Positions 35,992 through 45,409 of a DNA stretch of 64,000 bases are shown here, piece after piece. The notes beneath the pieces are model-generated. The model had not been told where the DNA came from. It worked only from the letters and a program-made list of their open reading frames with translations, and searched no databases. The stretch's first letter is position 1; each line of letters opens with the position of its first letter. The translations under genes were made by a program, and so were the position numbers. The stretch is from Parasphingorhabdus marina DSM 22363 (GTDB taxonomy: Bacteria > Pseudomonadota > Alphaproteobacteria > Sphingomonadales > Sphingomonadaceae), in contig NZ_FSQW01000002.1 in NCBI RefSeq assembly GCF_900128895.1, positions 434,001 through 498,000 of the forward strand, given 5' to 3'.

Positions 35992-37475
35992 TGAGCAATA
36001 TTTCTGATCTCGGCATCGCCGGCATTCGCGATGGTCTGACCGGCGGCGATTTCACCGCCCGGGAAGTCGCCGAAACCTTTATCGGCCGCGTCAGTGCCGC
36101 AAAGCCGCTCAATGCGTTCCTCGTCGAAACACCGGACCACGCACTCGCAGCAGCAGATGTCGCAGACAAGGCCATTGCCGCTGGAGAAACACTGGGCAAA
36201 ATGGTCGGCGTGCCGATTGGCATGAAGGACCTGTTTTGTACCGAAGGCGTTGAGACCACGGCAGCCAGCGGGATATTGGAAGGCTTCACTCCACAATATG
36301 AATCCACCGTTTCGGCCAATCTGTTCAAGGCCGGCGCCGGGATGCTTGGCAAGCTCAACATGGACCAGTTCGCCATGGGTTCGTCCAATGAGACCAGCGC
36401 GTTCGGCAATGTGATCTCGCCGTGGCGGCGCAATGATGGTGGCAACACCGATCTGGCTCCTGGTGGCTCGTCAGGCGGCAGCGCCGCTGTCGTGTCGGGA
36501 CGGATTGCTCCGGCGGCAACCGGTACGGATACCGGCGGGTCGATTCGTCAGCCTGCCGCTTTTGTCGGCATCACCGGTTTCAAACCGACTTACGGACGCT
36601 GCTCGCGCTGGGGCACCATCGCCTTCGCCAGTTCGCTGGATCAGGCCGGACCGATGGCACAGGATGTGCGCGACTGCGCCATCATGCTTGAAGCGATGGC
36701 CGGATTTGATCCCAAGGATTCGACCTCCCTCGAATTGCCGGTTCCGGATTGGGAAGCCGCGCTGAACAGCAATCTGGCAGGCAAGAAGATCGGCATTCCG
36801 AAAGAATATCGGGTCGACAATATGCCGGCGGAAATCGATGCACTGTGGGAGCAGGGCATCGCATGGCTGAAGGATGCGGGCGCAACCATCGTCGATGTAT
36901 CGCTGCCGCACACGAAATATGCACTGCCGGCCTATTATATTATTGCACCGGCAGAAGCGTCGTCCAATCTCGCCCGTTATGATGGCGTGCGTTATGGCTC
37001 GCGGGATCTGCCGGACGGCGCGGGGCTACAGGACATGTATGCCGCCACGCGCGAGGCCGGCTTTGGCGCCGAGGTCAAGCGCCGGATCATGATCGGCACC
37101 TATGTGCTGAGCGCCGGTTATTACGACGCTTATTACACTCAGGCACAGAAAGTCCGGACGCTGATCTCGCAGGATTTCGAGAAAGCATGGAACAGCTGTG
37201 ACCTGCTGCTGACGCCAACCGCGCCGAGCGCCGCCTTCGGACTGGGCGAAAAGGCGGATGATCCGCTCGCTATGTATCTCAATGATGTGTTCACCGTACC
37301 GAGCTCACTCGCCGGTCTGCCCGCCATGTCGGTGCCGACAGGACTGGATGGGCAGGGACTGCCTTTGGGCCTGCAGATCATCGGCAAGGCACTGGATGAG
37401 CAAAATGTATTTAACGCAGGACTGGCCCTGGAAGAACGGGCCGGATTTGTCGCGAAACCGGAGCAGTGGTGGTGA
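35991..37475 (+). CDS. gatA: Asp/Glu-tRNA amidotransferase subunit A
   Basis: 494 residues from GTG 35991. Amidase-signature glutaminase: catalytic Lys in [14 protein letters not shown], Ser-cis-Ser in [14 protein letters not shown] and [12 protein letters not shown]. Supplies ammonia to GatB for making Gln-tRNA(Gln), and Asn-tRNA(Asn) where needed. Overlaps gatC by one base and the small downstream gene by four. Confidence 0.96.
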   Translation: MSNISDLGIAGIRDGLTGGDFTAREVAETFIGRVSAAKPLNAFLVETPDHALAAADVADKAIAAGETLGKMVGVPIGMKDLFCTEGVETTAASGILEGFTPQYESTVSANLFKAGAGMLGKLNMDQFAMGSSNETSAFGNVISPWRRNDGGNTDLAPGGSSGGSAAVVSGRIAPAATGTDTGGSIRQPAAFVGITGFKPTYGRCSRWGTIAFASSLDQAGPMAQDVRDCAIMLEAMAGFDPKDSTSLELPVPDWEAALNSNLAGKKIGIPKEYRVDNMPAEIDALWEQGIAWLKDAGATIVDVSLPHTKYALPAYYIIAPAEASSNLARYDGVRYGSRDLPDGAGLQDMYAATREAGFGAEVKRRIMIGTYVLSAGYYDAYYTQAQKVRTLISQDFEKAWNSCDLLLTPTAPSAAFGLGEKADDPLAMYLNDVFTVPSSLAGLPAMSVPTGLDGQGLPLGLQIIGKALDEQNVFNAGLALEERAGFVAKPEQWW

Positions 37476-37756
37476 GCTTAAAGGTAAAGGTCGAACCTGA
37501 ATATGGCTTTGGTTGGTCAGATGGGCATTCGACGATTGAGACTCCATCAGAATTTATGTGCAGATTAAAGTGCAGTGACAAAAAGGCCTTTGGGACGATA
37601 ATTTCGGAGAAAAGCCAGTGGTTTGGCAAAGATGTCGAGGTTTCTCCAAGACATTATCCTTGGGATGGCCAAGTGAACATTTATATTCGAGATGCCGACG
37701 GAAGCGCTGAAATTTCCGGCTATGCAAAAATAGATAAGAGCAGTGTGACGCTATGA
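37472..37756 (+). CDS. Small unknown gene inserted between gatA and gatB
   Basis: 94 residues from GTG 37472 (GTGs at 37466 and 37469 are also in frame). GTGA overlaps the gatA stop and the end ATGA overlaps the gatB start, so it is translationally coupled on both sides. Sequence is beta-rich and hydrophilic ([37 protein letters not shown]), with no recognised domain. Base composition is visibly poorer in G+C than the flanking gat genes. The coupling argues it is real; its origin and role are unknown. Confidence 0.7.
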   Translation: MSLKVKVEPEYGFGWSDGHSTIETPSEFMCRLKCSDKKAFGTIISEKSQWFGKDVEVSPRHYPWDGQVNIYIRDADGSAEISGYAKIDKSSVTL

Positions 37757-39243
37757 CAGAATCAACATATCGTATCCAGGGTGCAACCGGCGAATGGGAG
37801 GTCGTGATCGGCCTGGAAGTCCATGCGCAGGTCACCTCCAATGCCAAGCTGTTTTCAGGGGCTTCCACAGAATTCGGGGCAGAGCCAAATACGCAGGTCA
37901 GCCTCGTCGACGCGGCCATGCCCGGCATGCTCCCGGTTCCCAACAAGGAATGCGTACGGCAGGCCGTGCGAACCGGCCTCGCGATCAACGCACAGATCAA
38001 CAAATATTCGCGCTTTGACCGGAAGAATTATTTCTATGCCGATTTGCCGCAGGGTTATCAGATCTCTCAGCTTTACCATCCGATCGTCGGCGAGGGCGAA
38101 GTGCAGATTTCGCTCGATGAGAAGGATCCGGATGCCCATGGGAAGGCAATCGGGATTGAGCGCATCCATATCGAGCAGGATGCCGGCAAGCTGATGCATG
38201 ACCAGCATCCGACGATGAGTTATGTCGATCTCAACCGCTGTGGCGTTGCACTGATGGAAATCGTCTCCCGCCCGGACATGACGTCGCCGAAAGAAGCCGG
38301 AGCCTATGTCAAAAAGCTGCGCTCGATCCTGCGCTATGTCGGTAGCTGTGACGGCAATATGGAACAGGGCTCGATGCGCGCCGACGTCAATGTCAGTGTG
38401 CGCAAGCCCGGTGAAGAGCTGGGCATCCGCACCGAAACCAAGAATGTGAACAGCGTCCGCTTTGTCCAGCAGGTCATCGAATATGAGGCCCAGCGTCAGG
38501 TCGACGTGCTCGAAAGCGGCGGTGAAATCGTACAGGAAACCCGCCTGTTTGATCCGGACAAGGGCGAAACCCGGTCAATGCGCTCCAAGGAAGACGCGCA
38601 TGACTATCGCTATTTCCCGGATCCGGACTTGCTGCCGCTCGAGCTGGAGGATGATTTCATCTTCGATTGCAAGGCGAGCCTGCCGGAACTGCCCGATGAA
38701 AAACGGGCGCGCTACAAAAATGTGCTGGGCCTCAGCGCCTATAATGCCGCCGTCCTGACGGCCGAGCACGAGACGGCCCTGTGGTTCGAGAAATTGCTCG
38801 ACACGTCAAACGAACCCGAAAAAATCGCGAGTTCCGCAGCCAACTGGATGACCTCGGAACTGTTCGGCGCGCTGAACAAGATGGGGCTGACCATCACGGA
38901 AAGCCCGGTTACGCCAGAACAGGCGGCCGAATTGCTCGGACTGGTTGCTGATGGCACGATTTCCGGCAAAATCGCCAAGCAGGTATTCGAGATCATGCTG
39001 GAAACCGGCGACGGCGCCGCAAAGATCGTGGAAGAAAAAGGTCTCAAGCAGGAGTCTGACACCGGCGCCATCGAAAAGGTCATCGCCGAAGTGATGCAGG
39101 CTAATGCAGACAAGGTCGAAGAATATCGCGGCGGAAAAGACAAATTGTTCGGCTTTTTCGTGGGCCAGACAATGAAAGCGATGCAGGGCAAGGCCAATCC
39201 GCAGGTTGTGAACGAACTGCTCAAGAAAACACTTGATAATTAG
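37753..39243 (+). CDS. gatB: Asp/Glu-tRNA amidotransferase subunit B
   Basis: 496 residues, kinase-type catalytic domain plus C-terminal YqeY-like tail. Activates the misacylated tRNA and amidates it with ammonia from GatA. Motifs: [26 protein letters not shown] and [25 protein letters not shown]. Start overlaps the small gene by 4 bases (ATGA). Confidence 0.96.
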   Translation: MTESTYRIQGATGEWEVVIGLEVHAQVTSNAKLFSGASTEFGAEPNTQVSLVDAAMPGMLPVPNKECVRQAVRTGLAINAQINKYSRFDRKNYFYADLPQGYQISQLYHPIVGEGEVQISLDEKDPDAHGKAIGIERIHIEQDAGKLMHDQHPTMSYVDLNRCGVALMEIVSRPDMTSPKEAGAYVKKLRSILRYVGSCDGNMEQGSMRADVNVSVRKPGEELGIRTETKNVNSVRFVQQVIEYEAQRQVDVLESGGEIVQETRLFDPDKGETRSMRSKEDAHDYRYFPDPDLLPLELEDDFIFDCKASLPELPDEKRARYKNVLGLSAYNAAVLTAEHETALWFEKLLDTSNEPEKIASSAANWMTSELFGALNKMGLTITESPVTPEQAAELLGLVADGTISGKIAKQVFEIMLETGDGAAKIVEEKGLKQESDTGAIEKVIAEVMQANADKVEEYRGGKDKLFGFFVGQTMKAMQGKANPQVVNELLKKTLDN

Positions 39244-39290
39244 CTCGAATAGTATTTCATGGTGGATGGGGAAATCGAGGGGGTCACACC

Positions 39291-40223
39291 ATGCATCGCT
39301 TGCTTGCGCTTGTCGCAATCACATTTTCAATATTCGTTACCAGTCCAGTATCCGCGCAGGAGAAATCTGCCGCAAAGGAAGGTTTTGCCTTTCCTTCTGA
39401 CGGAAGTGCCACAATCCTTGTATTTCGTCCCGACATAAGTGTCGGCGAACAATCAGCCGGCGGTCTGAACGAACCGAATGTCGAGTGGACAGAAACAGCC
39501 CGCACGCTTCTGACAGAGGAATTGACCAAAGCGGACGTGACAAGCCAGCACCGGTTTGTGTTTCTTCCTGATTATGAGGGAGACGATGGAAAACTGGTTT
39601 CGGATTACCGGAACCTGTTCAAGGCCGTGACCGGTTCCGTTTTAACTCACAAGTTGTTTGTAGGTAACCGTCTGCCGACCAAAAAGAAGGTGGATTCTCT
39701 CGAATATAACATGGGCAATGGTACCCAAAAACTTGCTGAACTCGGTGGCGGACAATATGGCCTGTTTTTCTGCACATATGACAGTTACGGATCCGCCGGA
39801 CGTAAGGCGGCTCAAGCCGTAGGCATGCTCGGTTGTCTGATTGGTGCCTGCGTGATCGTGCCGTCCGGCGTGCATATTGGATATGCCGGCCTTGTCGACC
39901 TGGAGACCGGAGATCTGGTCTGGGTTAATGCCGATGGATCAATGGGTGGCGATGTGCGGGAACTGGAAGGCGCCCAGAAGCGCGTCGCGCAACTACTGGA
40001 AGACTTCCCGCTGCCCGCAGAGGGTACCGTGGGCGGTGCCGTTATCAAGACCGCAGTGACGGAGCAGGCAGAAACAGAAGAAGCCACACAAGAAGATGCT
40101 GGCATCACCGGCGAACCTGATGAAAAAGTCGAGGCGGCAGTTGAAGAGACAATCGAAAGCGAGCCAGTCGAACCTGTCGTCGAGCCGGTGTCATCCGAAC
40201 CGGCTTCAACACCGACAGATTAA
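39291..40223 (+). CDS. Exported protein of unknown function in an M48-protease operon
   Basis: 310 residues. Clear signal peptide (LLALVAITFSIFVTSPVSAQ). Mature part has a beta-strand-rich N-domain (GSATILVFRPDIS), a hydrophobic Gly/Cys stretch (AVGMLGCLIGACVIVPSG) with paired Cys, and a long Glu/Val/Pro-rich acidic tail (from about 250). No known family was recognised. The M48 protease gene starts within a few bases of its stop, so the two are probably functionally linked. Confidence 0.75.
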   Translation: MHRLLALVAITFSIFVTSPVSAQEKSAAKEGFAFPSDGSATILVFRPDISVGEQSAGGLNEPNVEWTETARTLLTEELTKADVTSQHRFVFLPDYEGDDGKLVSDYRNLFKAVTGSVLTHKLFVGNRLPTKKKVDSLEYNMGNGTQKLAELGGGQYGLFFCTYDSYGSAGRKAAQAVGMLGCLIGACVIVPSGVHIGYAGLVDLETGDLVWVNADGSMGGDVRELEGAQKRVAQLLEDFPLPAEGTVGGAVIKTAVTEQAETEEATQEDAGITGEPDEKVEAAVEETIESEPVEPVVEPVSSEPASTPTD

Positions 40224-40227
40224 ACAA

Positions 40228-41412
40228 TTGCTGAGAAATATTTCCAGGATTGTTTCCATAGGGGTTATTGCCTCCGTTCTTGCAGCTGCGCCAGTGGATG
40301 CGAAGAACGAGAGGCAGATCAAGGATTTCAGCGAGTCGATCAAACCCGGCTATCAGCCTCTGGATGATGATGAAAAAGGCCTGTGGATGCAGGTGGATGA
40401 AGTCGAACGGGAACTCAAAAATTCCAATTTCATAATCGATGATCCTGCGCTGAATGAATATGTACGTTCGGTACTTTGCAACACGGTTGGTGAAGCGGAA
40501 TGTGGGGAAATTCGCCTGTATCTGATGCGAACGCCACATTTTAATGCGTCCATGGCACCCAATGGCATGATGCAGGTCTGGTCAGGGTTGCTGCTTCGCG
40601 TCCAGAACGAGGCGCAACTGGCGGCGGTGCTGGCGCACGAATATGGTCATTATGAACGGCGCCACAGTCTTCAATCCTTTCGGGATATCAAAAGCAAATC
40701 GGGGTCCGGGTTTTTCCTTAGTTTTGTCATTCCATTTGCCGGATTGTTCATGATCGATTCGATTTTTTCGTTCAACCGCGACATGGAACGGGAAGCAGAC
40801 GACATATCTCTCGATTATCTGGTCAAGGCTGGCTACACGCCGATCTCCGCGTCAGAAATCTGGCAGCAGTTACGCGATGAACAGGACGCTACCGCCGCAG
40901 AACGGAAGCGCAAGAGCCGCAAAGACAAGACCGGTGGCCTGTTTGCGACACACCCCAATACGGGGGAGCGCATGGAAACTCTGAAAACCAAGGCGTTGGC
41001 CATCAATGTGCCGGATTCTGCCACTGACAATATCGAGGCATTTCGGGCAGCAATAGGCCCCTGGTGGCCCCGACTGATTGACGATCAGATCAAGTTAAAT
41101 GATTTCGGCGCGACAGATTTTTTGCTTGGTCAGCTTGCCGAAGGTGGCTGGACCGCCGATTTGCTCTACGCCAAAGGCGAGTTGCATCGCGCCCGCGGGA
41201 ATCCCGGAGATTTTGTTGAAGCTTCGGACTATTTCCAGCAATCCATCGATGCCGGGGGCGGATATCCGGAAATTTATCGAGGGCTGGGACTGGCGCAAAT
41301 GCGCAGCGGTTTGAAAGAAAAAGGCCAAGCCAATTTGAGAAGATATCTGGAGCTGGCTCCGGATGCCAAGGACAAACCCATGATTTCAATGATTGCAGGA
41401 GTTGTACAATGA
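40228..41412 (+). CDS. Exported M48-family metalloprotease (BepA/YfgC-like) with TPR tail
   Basis: About 394 residues from TTG 40228, five bases after the upstream stop; no ATG fits and the longer frame lies inside that gene. Signal peptide (IGVIASVLAAAPVDA). M48 active site HEYGH, a second zinc ligand Glu in FNRDMEREADDISLDY, and a C-terminal TPR-like region (YFQQSIDAGGGYPEIYRGLG). BepA-type proteases check assembly of outer-membrane proteins and LPS machinery. The stop overlaps the next start (ATGA). Confidence 0.85.
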   Translation: MLRNISRIVSIGVIASVLAAAPVDAKNERQIKDFSESIKPGYQPLDDDEKGLWMQVDEVERELKNSNFIIDDPALNEYVRSVLCNTVGEAECGEIRLYLMRTPHFNASMAPNGMMQVWSGLLLRVQNEAQLAAVLAHEYGHYERRHSLQSFRDIKSKSGSGFFLSFVIPFAGLFMIDSIFSFNRDMEREADDISLDYLVKAGYTPISASEIWQQLRDEQDATAAERKRKSRKDKTGGLFATHPNTGERMETLKTKALAINVPDSATDNIEAFRAAIGPWWPRLIDDQIKLNDFGATDFLLGQLAEGGWTADLLYAKGELHRARGNPGDFVEASDYFQQSIDAGGGYPEIYRGLGLAQMRSGLKEKGQANLRRYLELAPDAKDKPMISMIAGVVQ

Positions 41413-42014
41413 ATCGATTTTTTGGCGCCGTGGTCGCTGCTACTATCGCCCTATCCTTGCCGGTTCCTGTAGAAGCGGGCTGGAAACTCATCGCCGCAAA
41501 TCAGGAGGTCAAGCTCAAGAAAAGCGGCATGTTGGTCACGCCAAAGCAGGAGTGGAACCGGTGGACCCGGCGTCCGGGCAAAAAGGCCGAGGCATGGACT
41601 CTGGATGGCCTCAGTTTGAACGAAATAACTTTTTACGGCGGCCTCCAAACCGGCGATACGTTGTTGAAAGACCGGAAAAAGAAGACAAAACCACTTCCCA
41701 AATTTGATTCAACAATGCTGGTTCCCGATGTTGTGCAATGGTTCGAAGCAACGAACCGGATTGTACTGGATACTGCCCTTTTTGAAATCGATGCTATCGA
41801 ACCGGCGCAGTTTGCAGACCAGCCAGGATTCCGGTTTACCTATCACTATGTCGCGACAGGGAACGAGCTGGTTCGCAAGGGAGAGGCGATGGGAGCGATC
41901 GTGGACGGAGAATTGTATCTCATTAACTACACCGCTCCGGAAATTCATTTCTTCGAGCACAACCGGGATGATTTCCTGAATCTGGTCAACAGCGTGAGAC
42001 TGACCGGAAAATAA
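41409..42014 (+). CDS. Exported protein of unknown function downstream of the M48 protease
   Basis: 201 residues; ATG overlaps the protease stop by four bases. Signal peptide (AVVAATIALSLPVPVEA/GW). Mature region looks beta-strand-rich (AEAWTLDGLSLNEITFYGG, FRFTYHYVATGNELVRKGEA) and ends FLNLVNSVRLTGK, the common end of lipid- or ligand-binding barrel-like proteins. No family named. Last gene of the unit begun at 39291. Confidence 0.75.
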   Translation: MNRFFGAVVAATIALSLPVPVEAGWKLIAANQEVKLKKSGMLVTPKQEWNRWTRRPGKKAEAWTLDGLSLNEITFYGGLQTGDTLLKDRKKKTKPLPKFDSTMLVPDVVQWFEATNRIVLDTALFEIDAIEPAQFADQPGFRFTYHYVATGNELVRKGEAMGAIVDGELYLINYTAPEIHFFEHNRDDFLNLVNSVRLTGK

Positions 42015-42130
42015 GTTTAAAAGACCGATACTGTTGAGGCAATCACACAGCGGCACTTGCCCTTTGTGCACCTTTCCGCTAGGCGCGCGTGTCAATCAAA
42101 ATTCGATACGGTTTTGGCGGTGATATTCGT

Positions 42131-42215
42131 GCGGGCGTGGCGGAATTGGTAGACGCGCCAGATTTAGGTTCTGGTATCTTCGGGTGTGGGGGTTCGAGTC
42201 CCTTCGCCCGCACCA
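42131..42215 (+). tRNA. tRNA-Leu (anticodon UAG)
   Basis: Starts GCGGGCGTGGCGGAATTGG and ends with GTTCGAGTCCC, CGCCCGC and encoded CCA. Anticodon stem CCAGA/TCTGG holds loop TTTAGGT, with anticodon TAG at 42165-42167, reading CUN. The long variable arm expected for tRNA-Leu (TATCTTCGGGTGT) is present. 7 bp acceptor pairs fully. Confidence 0.97.
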
Positions 42216-42269
42216 TCACATCAGAAAATCTGATCGAAACAGAAATTATGAAGGCATTAAAGGGTAATC

Positions 42270-43796
42270 ATGCAGATTGTTGAAAAGCTGAACGAAGGTC
42301 TGAAACGGGCCTATGACATCAAGATCTCCGCTGACGATATTGAAAACCGGGTGGTCAATGAAGTCAAGAAACTGGCTCCGCAGGTCAACATGCCCGGTTT
42401 CCGCAAAGGCAAGGTGCCCGCGAATCTGGTGCGCAAGATGCACAATGATGCCCTGATGCAGGACGCGCTCAGCAGCACTGTTCAGGAAAGTGTGGAAAAA
42501 GTGATTGCCGACAACGGGCTGCGTCCGGCCATGCAACCTTCGGTCGAGCTTGGCGAAGGCTATGAACCAGGCAAGGATGCTGAAGTCAAAGTCGAACTGG
42601 AAGTGCTTCCCGAAGTGCCGGCTCCTTCCGTCGACAACCTCAAGCTGGAACGCCTGCAGGTCGAAGCCGATGAAAAGACGGTGGAAGAGTCGCTGCAGAA
42701 ATTTGCCGAGAGCCAGAAGCAGTTCGAAACCGCAGCCAAGTCCTACAAGGCCAAAATTGGTGACCAGTGCCTGATCGACTTTGAAGGCAAGGTTGACGGT
42801 GTGCCGTTCGAAGGCGGCAAGGGCGAGGGCATGGCGATCGAACTGGGTTCGGGCCGCCTGATCCCCGGGTTCGAAGACCAGCTGGTCGGCAAGAAGGCCA
42901 ATGACGAAGTTCTGGTCAAGGTCACCTTCCCGGATGATTACAATGTCGAGGATCTCAAGGGCAAGGATGCCACTTTTGATGTGGTTGTCGGCGAAGTGCA
43001 GAAGCCGAAGGAATCCAAGGCTGACGACGAAATGGCAAAGTCCATGGGTCTTGAGGGTCTCGACCAGCTGCGTGAACTGCTGAAGGGGCAGGTTGAGCAG
43101 GAACTGAACGGTCTGACCCGCACGCACATGAAGCGCAAGCTGCTCGACCAGCTCGCCGCCGATCATGATTTTGACGTTCCGCCAACCATGGTCGAAGCCG
43201 AATTCAACCAGATCTGGCAGCAGCTCGAACAGGAAGCCGCCCAGGAAGAGGATCCGGAAGCGGCACGCAAGGAAATGGAAGACGAAAAGGACGAGTATCG
43301 CGAAATTGCGGTCCGCCGTGTGCGCCTCGGCCTGCTGTTGTCGGAAATCGGACAGGCCAATGGCGTTGAAGTCAGTCAGCAGGAAATGTCGATGCTGATC
43401 CAGCAGGCAGCGCAGCAATATCGTCCGGAAGACCGTCAGCGGTTCATGGAATATATCCAGCAGGATGCAATGGCAGCTGCCCAGCTTCGCGCCCCGATGT
43501 ACGAAGACAAGGTCGTCGACTTCCTGTTTGAGAAGGCCGAAATCACGGACAAGACTGTGACCCGCGAAGAACTGGAAGCCGCGATTGAGGCGGAAGACGA
43601 AGCGGAAACCAAGCCCAGGGCGAAAAAGGCGCCGGCCAAAAAGGCCGCTGCGAAAAAAGCGCCAGCGAAGAAGGCCCCAGCCAAGAAGCCCGCTGCCAAA
43701 AAAGCTCCGGCGAAAAAAGCGGCTGCGAAAAAGCCTGCGGCAAAGAAAGCCCCTGCGAAGAAGCCGGCTGCCAAAAAGCCCGCCGCCAAGAAATAA
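42270..43796 (+). CDS. tig: Trigger factor with long Lys-Ala-Pro-rich tail
   Basis: 508 residues; typical trigger factor is about 430. Ribosome-associated chaperone and peptidyl-prolyl isomerase. N-terminal ribosome-binding signature GFRKGKVP is present (MPGFRKGKVPANLV), then FKBP domain (GDQCLIDFEGKVDG, LIPGFEDQLVG) and chaperone arms. From about residue 450 the sequence is a low-complexity tail of AKKAPAK/AKKPAAK units, strongly basic, like eukaryotic-type histone H1 tails. The tail repeats explain the extra length. Followed by a terminator. Start ATG 42270 is preceded by AAAGGGTAATC. Confidence 0.95.
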   Translation: MQIVEKLNEGLKRAYDIKISADDIENRVVNEVKKLAPQVNMPGFRKGKVPANLVRKMHNDALMQDALSSTVQESVEKVIADNGLRPAMQPSVELGEGYEPGKDAEVKVELEVLPEVPAPSVDNLKLERLQVEADEKTVEESLQKFAESQKQFETAAKSYKAKIGDQCLIDFEGKVDGVPFEGGKGEGMAIELGSGRLIPGFEDQLVGKKANDEVLVKVTFPDDYNVEDLKGKDATFDVVVGEVQKPKESKADDEMAKSMGLEGLDQLRELLKGQVEQELNGLTRTHMKRKLLDQLAADHDFDVPPTMVEAEFNQIWQQLEQEAAQEEDPEAARKEMEDEKDEYREIAVRRVRLGLLLSEIGQANGVEVSQQEMSMLIQQAAQQYRPEDRQRFMEYIQQDAMAAAQLRAPMYEDKVVDFLFEKAEITDKTVTREELEAAIEAEDEAETKPRAKKAPAKKAAAKKAPAKKAPAKKPAAKKAPAKKAAAKKPAAKKAPAKKPAAKKPAAKK

Positions 43797-43810
43797 TCAG
43801 ATCGAAAACG

Positions 43811-43841
43811 AAAAAGGGCTCCCGCGAAGGAGCCCTTTTTT
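43811..43841. terminator. Bidirectional terminator between tig and clpP paralogue
   Basis: AAAAAGGGCTCC pairs with GGAGCCCTTTTTT around a 6-base loop. A and T runs flank both sides, so it works for tig (rightward) and for the convergent clpP paralogue (leftward). Confidence 0.9.
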
Positions 43842-43863
43842 GTGTCTGGAGGTAACGTGGCTG

Positions 43864-44475
43864 CTAGATCTTGATCTCGCTGGCCGTGTTGATCACCGTG
43901 CCCAGGATTCCATATTCCCTGGCTTCATCCGTGCTCATCCAGTAATCGCGATCGATATCCTTGCGGACACGTTCGATATCCTGACCCGTGGCTTCGGAAA
44001 TCTTCAGGGCGATCCGTTCACGCATCTTGACGATTTCCTCAGCCTGAATCGCAATGTCGGAGGCCTTGCCGCCCGCGCCGCCGGATGGCTGATGGATCAG
44101 AAAGCGGGTATTCGGCAAGCAGAAGCGCTGCTCCTTGGGGACGCCCAGGAATATGTGGGTTGCAATACTCGCAACCCAGCCCGTGCCGACAACGGCAACC
44201 GGCGAGTTGATATAGGGTATGAGGTCATGAATGGTATCGCCGGATTCAACATGACCACCCGGGGAGTTGATCATCAATTTGATGGGATCATTGCTCAAAT
44301 GGTCGAGATACAGGATCTGCGCTGTTACTCTTTCGGCCAGCTTCTGATCCACGCCGCCAAATATCAGGACCGTGCGGGTTTCGAGAAACTTGCTCATCAT
44401 CGCCGCCATCGGACCAGCGGATTCATCCTCTTGTGCACTCTGAAAGTCCCCGATCGAGGGTGAATATTGCGACAT
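43864..44475 (-). CDS. ClpP-type protease subunit, paralogue
   Basis: 203 residues. Triad: Ser in WVASIATHI (ASIAT replaces the usual ASMGS), His in RFLIHQPSGG, Asp in DIDRDYWMS. N-terminus is longer and different from standard ClpP (Met- and acidic-rich MSQYSPSIGDFQSAQEDES). The nucleophile region GTGWVASIATHIFLG departs from the canonical GQAASMGAFLL. It is divergent from the standard clpP at 44625 with about 150 bases between. May form mixed rings with it or a separate complex. Confidence 0.88.
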   Translation of the reverse strand: MSQYSPSIGDFQSAQEDESAGPMAAMMSKFLETRTVLIFGGVDQKLAERVTAQILYLDHLSNDPIKLMINSPGGHVESGDTIHDLIPYINSPVAVVGTGWVASIATHIFLGVPKEQRFCLPNTRFLIHQPSGGAGGKASDIAIQAEEIVKMRERIALKISEATGQDIERVRKDIDRDYWMSTDEAREYGILGTVINTASEIKI

Positions 44476-44624
44476 GTGTTTCTCCTTGAAATCGCTAATT
44501 GGCCAAGCCTGCAGCTGATATAGGAGCAGGCTATTTCATTGGCAATGTCATCTATCTGCAATCGGGGGTTGATTGCTTGGCAAGGAGACCAGATATAGAC
44601 CCCCTACAGTTAGAAGGAATATCC

Positions 44625-45269
44625 ATGAACCCTTTCGATTCTCATGAGCGCAATCCGGTTGTCGATGCTCTGGTTCCCGTTGTTATCGAGCAATCCAATC
44701 GCGGCGAACGCAGTTTCGACATTTTTTCGCGGTTGCTGCGCGAACGCATCGTTTTTGTGACCGGACCGGTCGAAGACGGCATGGCATCAATCATCACCGC
44801 CCAGTTGCTGTTTCTGGAATCGGAGAATCCGAAAAAGGACATCTATCTCTATATCAATTCTCCGGGTGGAGTGGTGACTGCCGGCATGGCCATTCATGAT
44901 ACCATGCAATATATCCGTCCCCGCGTAGGCACGGTGTGCGTCGGGCAGGCGGCCTCCATGGGGAGCTTCCTTCTGGCCTCCGGTGAGCCTGGCATGCGCA
45001 TGGCGACAACCAATGCCCGTATCATGGTTCATCAGCCGTCCGGCGGGGCGCAGGGCATGGCGTCCGATATCGAAATCCAGGCCAAGGAAATCCTGCGCAT
45101 CCGCAGCCGGATGAACGAACTCTATGCCAAATATACCGGCAAGCCGATCAAAGATATCGAGGAAGCCATGGACCGGGATACTTTCCTTGAGGCCGACGAA
45201 GCCAAGGCTTTTGGCATTGTAGACGAGGTTTACGACAAGCGCCCAAAACCCGCAGAAGATGATAAATAA
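44625..45269 (+). CDS. clpP: ATP-dependent Clp protease proteolytic subunit ClpP
   Basis: 214 residues from ATG 44625, with GAAGGAATATCC upstream; an upstream open frame to 44499 has no signal. Canonical triad: S in [12 protein letters not shown] in [11 protein letters not shown] in AMDRDTFLE. Degrades proteins unfolded by ClpX/ClpA. ClpX gene follows 140 bases later, the usual order, although tig is separated by the divergent paralogue. Confidence 0.96.
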   Translation: MNPFDSHERNPVVDALVPVVIEQSNRGERSFDIFSRLLRERIVFVTGPVEDGMASIITAQLLFLESENPKKDIYLYINSPGGVVTAGMAIHDTMQYIRPRVGTVCVGQAASMGSFLLASGEPGMRMATTNARIMVHQPSGGAQGMASDIEIQAKEILRIRSRMNELYAKYTGKPIKDIEEAMDRDTFLEADEAKAFGIVDEVYDKRPKPAEDDK

Positions 45270-45409
45270 GCGGTTATCGCACCACTAAACCAAAATTAAG
45301 CCCGATTTGATAGACTTATCGCTCGGCGCCAACGGGGCGCAAAAAAGCGGTAGCAATTTGCAGTTTGCCAGTTAAATTGGCGACTCTGGCCGATAGTTGA
45401 GGACTTTTT

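Noticed and set aside
42246-43418. 390-codon minus-strand frame
   Set aside because: Mirror frame of tig; the apparent Phe/Leu richness is due to antisense Lys/Glu codons.
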